Shown: in pieces, positions 14,319 to 18,599 of the stretch
How the letters are laid out: each line of letters begins with the position of its first letter
How positions within the stretch are numbered: position 1 is the stretch's first letter
From: Granulicatella sp041433555
GTDB lineage: Bacteria; Bacillota; Bacilli; Lactobacillales; Aerococcaceae
NCBI RefSeq assembly: GCF_041433555.1
Contig: NZ_JAPWBR010000028.1
Location: forward strand, 1-18,599
Direction of reading: 5' to 3'
Length of the DNA stretch: 18,599 nucleotides
The notes under the pieces: model-generated
What the model was told of the DNA's origin: nothing
Databases searched by the model: none
What the model saw: the letters and a program-made list of their open reading frames with translations, nothing else
Position numbers and translations under genes: made by a program

Positions 14319-14573
14319 TTATTTTTTCTTTTTGTCGTTAAAGATTTCATTTTTAATACGAGTCATATAGCTAGCACTTTCCCCATTCGTATACAATTGG
14401 ATTCCTTGTTTTTCGAACAGGTTGGCATCCGCAATTTTTTTCATTGCTGCACGAGTAGTTGTAGCATCAAGATTATCTTCCGGATGTGCAATAACAAGAC
14501 GTTTTGTTTTCCCATCACTTCCTGCAAACCCTAAATATAGCTCTTTAACTGTAGTTGTTGTTTCATCTGCCAT
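14319..14573 (-). CDS. DUF2922 family protein
   Basis: An 84-aa soluble protein. The pattern ELYLGFAGSDGKTKRLVIAHPEDNLD, then AAMKKIADANLF, is that of DUF2922, which in Firmicutes is typically a partner of DUF1659 proteins. The end is very Lys-rich (NDKKKK). The start has AAAGGAGGGA at good spacing. It is the third gene of the sigma-holin-amidase cassette. Biochemical role unknown; in this setting it could be cargo or a chaperone for release, which is speculation. Confidence 0.82.
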   Translation of the reverse strand: MADETTTTVKELYLGFAGSDGKTKRLVIAHPEDNLDATTTRAAMKKIADANLFEKQGIQLYTNGESASYMTRIKNEIFNDKKKK

Positions 14574-14594
14574 GATATTTCCCTCCTTTATTTA

Positions 14595-14804
14595 TTAGTT
14601 TCTGTCATGTCGTGTACGAACGACTGTATCGCAGTATGTCATCGCTTCTTTTGCAAGAGTATCGATTGCATCTGAGACTGTCATCACAGCATCATGCGTT
14701 GCCCCTTGCTTCAAGTTTTGAAGACTCTTGAATTTCTTCACTTTTCCTTTTTCCGCATCTTGGTAGAATAGTTCCAATGTTGCTTTATTAAATGTTTCTG
14801 ACAT
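14595..14804 (-). CDS. DUF1659 family protein
   Basis: A 69-aa protein whose layout fits DUF1659: a beta-rich start (KATLELFYQDAEKGKVKKFK), the turn SLQNLKQGATHDAV and a helix SDAIDTLAKEAMTYCDTVVR. It has AAGGAGG before the ATG. It lies 21 bp before the DUF2922 gene, the usual pairing. The two families share the same general fold plan (short strands, then a helix), so they may be distant paralogues that form a heteromer; this is an inference. Confidence 0.78.
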   Translation of the reverse strand: MSETFNKATLELFYQDAEKGKVKKFKSLQNLKQGATHDAVMTVSDAIDTLAKEAMTYCDTVVRTRHDRN

Positions 14805-14872
14805 GTTTATGTCCTCCTTATTTGGTTTATTTTGTTTTGTAGTGTCATGACTTCTACATCTATATAAACCAA

Positions 14873-15412
14873 TTAGGAATCCAATTTGCTATGCTTGTCT
14901 AAAAATTTTTTTAATTTTTTTCGGATCGACAGAATATCCTGTTGTACTGCTGAGCGTGTACGCCCTATTCTTTTTGCATATTCTGTGACAGATTCATCAC
15001 TTTGCATCATATATTGCAATGTTATCATTTGGATTTTCGTGAGCTTTCGGAAAAATTCCTTATAGTCAGATTCCACCTCGAACCAGTAGGGATCTTTTTC
15101 CGATTCTTGCATCCAATCCTGATTAAATTCTACTGTCTCGATGTTTTTCTTAGTAATACGATGGAGAAATTTCCAATATAATTTCCGTTGTAGATAGGTA
15201 TTGAATTGCTTTGCTGCATCCGCAGAGTCAAGTGGATTCGATTGGCTTTCCTGATAGGATTCCAAGAGTAATAATCGTCCTTCTTGCAAGAAATCATCGT
15301 ATTCAGAATTATTCTTTTGAATATTGAGCTTTTTCAATACGTGATAAATAACCCCTTCGAATTGATCGAAAAGTTGATTTGTTGTTTCTTCAGTTTCTGT
15401 CCATGCTTTCAT
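14873..15412 (-). CDS. Sigma-70-family factor of the cassette
   Basis: A 179-aa small sigma factor, the likely specific activator of the genes that follow. Region 2 covers about 15-75 (FEGVIYHVLKKL... YDDFLQEGRLLLLESYQ). Region 4 covers about 122-172, with the helix-turn-helix ESVTEYAKRIGRTRSAVQQDILSIRKKLKKF. Its size and architecture, with no region 1 or 3, recall ComX/SigH-like and TcdR/UviA-like factors. The ribosome site AGGAGAAG precedes the ATG. TATAGA occurs on the minus strand upstream of this gene (15456-15451) and again upstream of the DUF1659 gene (14864-14859). These might be -10 elements for autoregulated and target promoters, but the -35 regions do not obviously match. Confidence 0.82.
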   Translation of the reverse strand: MKAWTETEETTNQLFDQFEGVIYHVLKKLNIQKNNSEYDDFLQEGRLLLLESYQESQSNPLDSADAAKQFNTYLQRKLYWKFLHRITKKNIETVEFNQDWMQESEKDPYWFEVESDYKEFFRKLTKIQMITLQYMMQSDESVTEYAKRIGRTRSAVQQDILSIRKKLKKFLDKHSKLDS

Positions 15413-15493
15413 AGTTCTTCTCCTAAAATAGAATTAGAAACTAGCTAATCTCTATATTGAACTATGAAGAAGGGGCTAAAGAGGCTTGAGAAT

Positions 15494-15627
15494 TTATCCT
15501 TAAAGTGTATACTTTTTCTCATGTTTTTAAACTTTATTCTTGTTGTTTGTTAGTGTGGAATTGAATTTCGGAATTTATCCACAATACATTACTAATCTTT
15601 TTAGTGAATTAGGATAATTTCGGATAA
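15494..15627. promoter_or_regulatory. Cluster of TTATCC motifs with one perfect DnaA box
   Basis: TTATCCACA (15575-15583) equals the DnaA box consensus. TTATCC also occurs at 15494-15499 and, inverted, at 15612-15617 and 15622-15627 (10 bp apart). The stretch 15413-15650 is otherwise AT-rich and without genes. One full box is too little to call an origin; DnaA or another regulator could act on the sigma promoter. Confidence 0.3.
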
Positions 15628-15650
15628 AAATTAAGTGAAGTTATATTTGT

Positions 15651-15714
15651 TGAGTATTCAAAAAAGACGCGTAAATACACTCTTAGTGTTATACACGTCA
15701 TTTTTGAATACTCA
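15651..15714. terminator. 64-bp hairpin, terminator of the KAP NTPase gene
   Basis: Outer arms TGAGTATTCAAAAA (15651-15664) and TTTTTGAATACTCA (15701-15714) are perfect complements. The inner stem GACGCGTA / TACACGTC has one mismatch. On both strands the inner hairpin is followed by T residues, so it can stop transcripts from either direction. Confidence 0.75.
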
Positions 15715-15741
15715 TATAAAGTAATTATTATTTATTAAATT

Positions 15742-18599
15742 TTACAAACTTTTATTTTTAATATATTCTATTAACTCTGTTTTCTCTGGACTAATTTTAT
15801 CTATTTGCACACTTTCATTTAAATTAGTTATTAAAGACTTTGCATTGTCTACAGAAATATTACTGTTAACTACAGAGTAAATCGTTTCATCAGACAGTTC
15901 CATATTTCTTAAAACTGGTAAAACTTCGTTCTCATAATTTTCAGCAATTAATTTTATTTCTTCATTCAATGATTTATTTATCAATATTTTGATGTTATCT
16001 TCATTGGGAATAATCATGTTTCTATTCACTAATTCTTTAATTTTATCTATTTGAAGATCAGCATTCAATTTTACAATACGTTCCGTTGCATATTTAATAA
16101 TAATTTCAAATAAATCTTTCCCAACATTATTATTATTAATTATTATATTACAAATATCTACTAATTCTTGAAAAATCTTTTCTTTTTCTGCTTGGTCTTT
16201 TGTTTTATCTGTATAGAATTGTTTGTTGAAATTTTTAATAAAATTATCAATTAGATCTTTTTTGTCCTTGAGATTTTCGCTATCTTGCATTATCAATTCC
16301 CAATAGTATTTTGTATTTTTTGTATTATATTTTACCTTCTTATTATTAAATAACTCTTCTATAATTTGTATGTTTATGAGTTTCTGATTAAGATCATCAA
16401 TTTGGTGCAAGCTCATCATGACAGATTTTATAAATTTTCTCTTTAATTCTAATGAAATACTTGATTCTATTATTTTTTTAAAAATATCTTTATTTACTAT
16501 AAATTGATACTTCCCATCATATTGTTCAAGGTATTCTGAAACTACTTCGTCAAAATTTGAATTAATATATTCCCAACATTGTTTGAGATTTTTGTCACTA
16601 GAAATTACACTTAGCAAATTGAAATCAAAGACACTACCTTTATTTATCTTTTTTGCAATAAACATTAGATTTTTTATGCTTAGTCTATAAGCATTTTCAT
16701 TAATTATTTGAATCAAGTTATCTTCACTAAGTTCTATTTTCTGTAAATCTTCAAATTTTATATTCTTTTCTCCAACATTTCTTATAAATTCTTCCTGATT
16801 GTCCGGAGAAACTAACTCAATAACTTTTTCGTTGTTCTCAATAAATTCTTTAAATGGTTCTATCATCTCAGTTGAGACTTTATCATTCAGGATGACAGAG
16901 AGAACTATATTATTTAGTGCAATAACATCGTCTTCATCACACTCTTTCAAAATGTTTCCAATTAAATCAATATCATTTTCAAGTATCAATTCCACACAAT
17001 ATTGTGTTGTTGTAAAATCTACCTTATTAAAAATACGAATTAAATCTTTATATTTTTTATTCTCACTAACAGTCATTATCATATTAAGAATTTTTTTATT
17101 TTCGGTTTCATTTTCTCTACTCTTTTCAACACATACTTCTAACAATTTGAAATTTAATGCATTATACCTCTTATAATCAGAAAATTTTAGTCTGTTAAAT
17201 ATTTCGTTTGGAGATTCAATTTCTAACAAAACATTTTCTTCTGATTTTTCTAGTAATCTCCTCATATATATTCTATCTGTTGGTTGTAATGTATTGATGT
17301 CAACTGAATCAAAGTCACCTTTATAGTACCAGTATGTTTCGTCAAATAAACCTTCAATTAATAAATAACGTATTAAAGTAAATTCTTGATGTTCTTCACC
17401 TTCATCACACTCAAATAACTTCTCTAATTCTTCTGATGTCATTTTATCTAGCAGTTCTCTATATGTGTACAGTTTTATCTCATCAAGTTGGCGTTCCAAC
17501 AAAACTTTTTCTTTTTTCAGCCTATTGAGCTTCGTCTCTCTATTTTCAGAGAGCTCTTCTCCTAATTTTATTTTCTCCTCTAGTTCATCTATAAAATATT
17601 TTAAAAAATCCTCATATTCATACGTATTAGATCCACTTTTTTGATAAATTGATTTTTTTATTGCTTTATTCTCACTCCATTTTTTTAAAAAAATGGCCCA
17701 AGATGTTTCCTCAGAAGGATCAAGCCTTATATAACTTGGTATACCTGAAGCAAGTACCTCAAATTTAGTATTTTCAAATATATTATTAAATTTTTCAATA
17801 TCTATTATACAATTTGAAAGCTTATTATTTGTATCATCAATTTTTGAACTCCTATAATCTTCTAGCTTATTAAAGATTCTAGAGATATATCCTTTATTTT
17901 CTTGCAATAAATCGAAGTCATTTGGATAGATATTTTTTATCGTAATTAATGCAAATAATTTATTCTCATCCAATTTTGTATCAGAAACTCGTAGAATTTT
18001 AGTGTAAACTTTATATTCATTAACTATATTACGCAGAACTCTCATATCATCAATATAAAGAGAAATATTCCTCAACACATTTCTTTTCAATGCTGTGTTT
18101 TGTTCACTAGCATCTTCTTGATTTTCATTCTCTACGTCTAATAAGCTTAAGAGATGCCCTTCGGATGTGTTCGAATCAACTACAGGAATAATAGGTAAAA
18201 TAAAATCAAAGAATTTAGTTCTATCTTTTGTCTGAAAAAGTCCATCTTTTATTAAATATACAAATCTAACTATTCTATTTTTCTCATTTGTCTCTATATA
18301 GGAGTTTAAAAGAAAATTTAATTCCTTTAGCTTTATAAAAATATCAACATTATCATATCTATCCAGATCCTCGAAGACAACAATATTAGACTTTGAACTA
18401 CTTAAAAGGTACACTATCTCTCGCATATCACGTTCAAGAATCGTCTCATCAATGTTGTCGTCTGAAAACTTTGCCTCTGCAACCTTAAAATTAACTTTTG
18501 AAAACTTAACTTTATTTTCCTTATAAAAATGATATAAAAATACTCCGACAGATACAAAGATCATCCCACCGATGGATAACAATAAAATGCCCATGTTAA
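15742..18599 (-). CDS. YobI-like KAP-family P-loop NTPase, C-terminal part (5' end outside window)
   Basis: At least 950 residues are visible; the frame stays open to the right edge, and the ATG at 18594 is probably internal. At the start is a hydrophobic segment LLLSIGGMIFVSVGVFLYHF (about residues 4-23). Then comes the Walker B region NIVVFEDLDRYDNVDIF (about 70-86) with the D-x-D-R arrangement of KAP ATPases. Walker A is missing and should lie beyond the window, since in KAP proteins membrane helices are inserted between Walker A and Walker B. The remaining 800 residues are charged, helical and repetitive in style (many I/L-K/E-N blocks), as in YobI. The gene is far AT-richer than its neighbours. 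KAP NTPases often occur in defence or plasmid regions; the exact role is unknown. Confidence 0.75.
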   Translation of the reverse strand, partial: NMGILLLSIGGMIFVSVGVFLYHFYKENKVKFSKVNFKVAEAKFSDDNIDETILERDMREIVYLLSSSKSNIVVFEDLDRYDNVDIFIKLKELNFLLNSYIETNEKNRIVRFVYLIKDGLFQTKDRTKFFDFILPIIPVVDSNTSEGHLLSLLDVENENQEDASEQNTALKRNVLRNISLYIDDMRVLRNIVNEYKVYTKILRVSDTKLDENKLFALITIKNIYPNDFDLLQENKGYISRIFNKLEDYRSSKIDDTNNKLSNCIIDIEKFNNIFENTKFEVLASGIPSYIRLDPSEETSWAIFLKKWSENKAIKKSIYQKSGSNTYEYEDFLKYFIDELEEKIKLGEELSENRETKLNRLKKEKVLLERQLDEIKLYTYRELLDKMTSEELEKLFECDEGEEHQEFTLIRYLLIEGLFDETYWYYKGDFDSVDINTLQPTDRIYMRRLLEKSEENVLLEIESPNEIFNRLKFSDYKRYNALNFKLLEVCVEKSRENETENKKILNMIMTVSENKKYKDLIRIFNKVDFTTTQYCVELILENDIDLIGNILKECDEDDVIALNNIVLSVILNDKVSTEMIEPFKEFIENNEKVIELVSPDNQEEFIRNVGEKNIKFEDLQKIELSEDNLIQIINENAYRLSIKNLMFIAKKINKGSVFDFNLLSVISSDKNLKQCWEYINSNFDEVVSEYLEQYDGKYQFIVNKDIFKKIIESSISLELKRKFIKSVMMSLHQIDDLNQKLINIQIIEELFNNKKVKYNTKNTKYYWELIMQDSENLKDKKDLIDNFIKNFNKQFYTDKTKDQAEKEKIFQELVDICNIIINNNNVGKDLFEIIIKYATERIVKLNADLQIDKIKELVNRNMIIPNEDNIKILINKSLNEEIKLIAENYENEVLPVLRNMELSDETIYSVVNSNISVDNAKSLITNLNESVQIDKISPEKTELIEYIKNKSL

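Noticed and set aside
12917..15412. Ordinary prophage remnant
   Set aside because: Holin and amidase are phage-like, but there are no structural, integration or replication genes, and a sigma factor with the DUF1659/DUF2922 pair forms a tidy unit; a phage origin of the parts remains possible.
1..18599. CRISPR arrays, tRNA or rRNA genes
   Set aside because: No regular spaced repeats and no tRNA- or rRNA-like sequence were seen on either strand.

Overview
The window looks like chromosomal DNA of a low-GC Gram-positive bacterium, most likely of the order Lactobacillales. Evidence for this is the strong AAGGAGG ribosome sites, SigA-type promoters with TTGACA/TATAAT boxes, an Fst-family toxin locus, a Thr-rich lipoprotein with a DUF4767-like domain, and stand-alone galK. 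I cannot name the genus. Base composition is uneven. galK, the MATE gene and the lipoprotein/DUF pair are visibly GC-richer and look like core genes. The fic gene, the mod gene and above all the YobI/KAP gene at the right end are AT-rich and look acquired.

Layout, left to right. Positions 1-180 are the end of an insertion sequence (probably ISL3 type) that enters from the left. Next is a minus-strand Fic AMP-transferase (269-1315) whose promoter region carries six copies of TAGGCGA. A structured inverted-repeat element (1565-1765) follows, then a MATE efflux gene (1816-3168) whose near-consensus promoter ends almost at its start codon. From 3172 to 6342 two inverted copies of a 187-bp folded element enclose galactokinase, a SAM methyltransferase and a small two-RNA locus. 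That small locus (5786-6090) is a complete, unlisted Fst-type toxin-antitoxin (par) system. It has a 31-aa membrane toxin, a convergent antisense RNA, a shared terminator and two direct repeats. A second, toxin-less copy of the antisense-RNA half lies just after galK.

The rest reads on the minus strand. A lipoprotein gene is followed by a gene for an uncharacterised 391-aa protein (8615-6345). A type III restriction-modification operon, mod-res, occupies 12667-8778. A compact cassette at 15412-12917 contains a sigma-70-family factor, a DUF1659 protein, a DUF2922 protein, a holin and an N-acetylmuramoyl-L-alanine amidase with two Cpl-7 repeats. The right end is the C-terminal part of a YobI-like KAP P-loop NTPase that continues beyond the window.

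The two most interesting systems are these. First, the par-like toxin-antitoxin locus together with its orphan antisense relative. Second, the sigma-holin-amidase cassette, which has the logic of TcdR/TcdE or UviA/UviB export-by-lysis modules but carries two small conserved proteins of unknown role. Type III R-M, the KAP NTPase and Fic give the flanks the character of a defence/accessory region.
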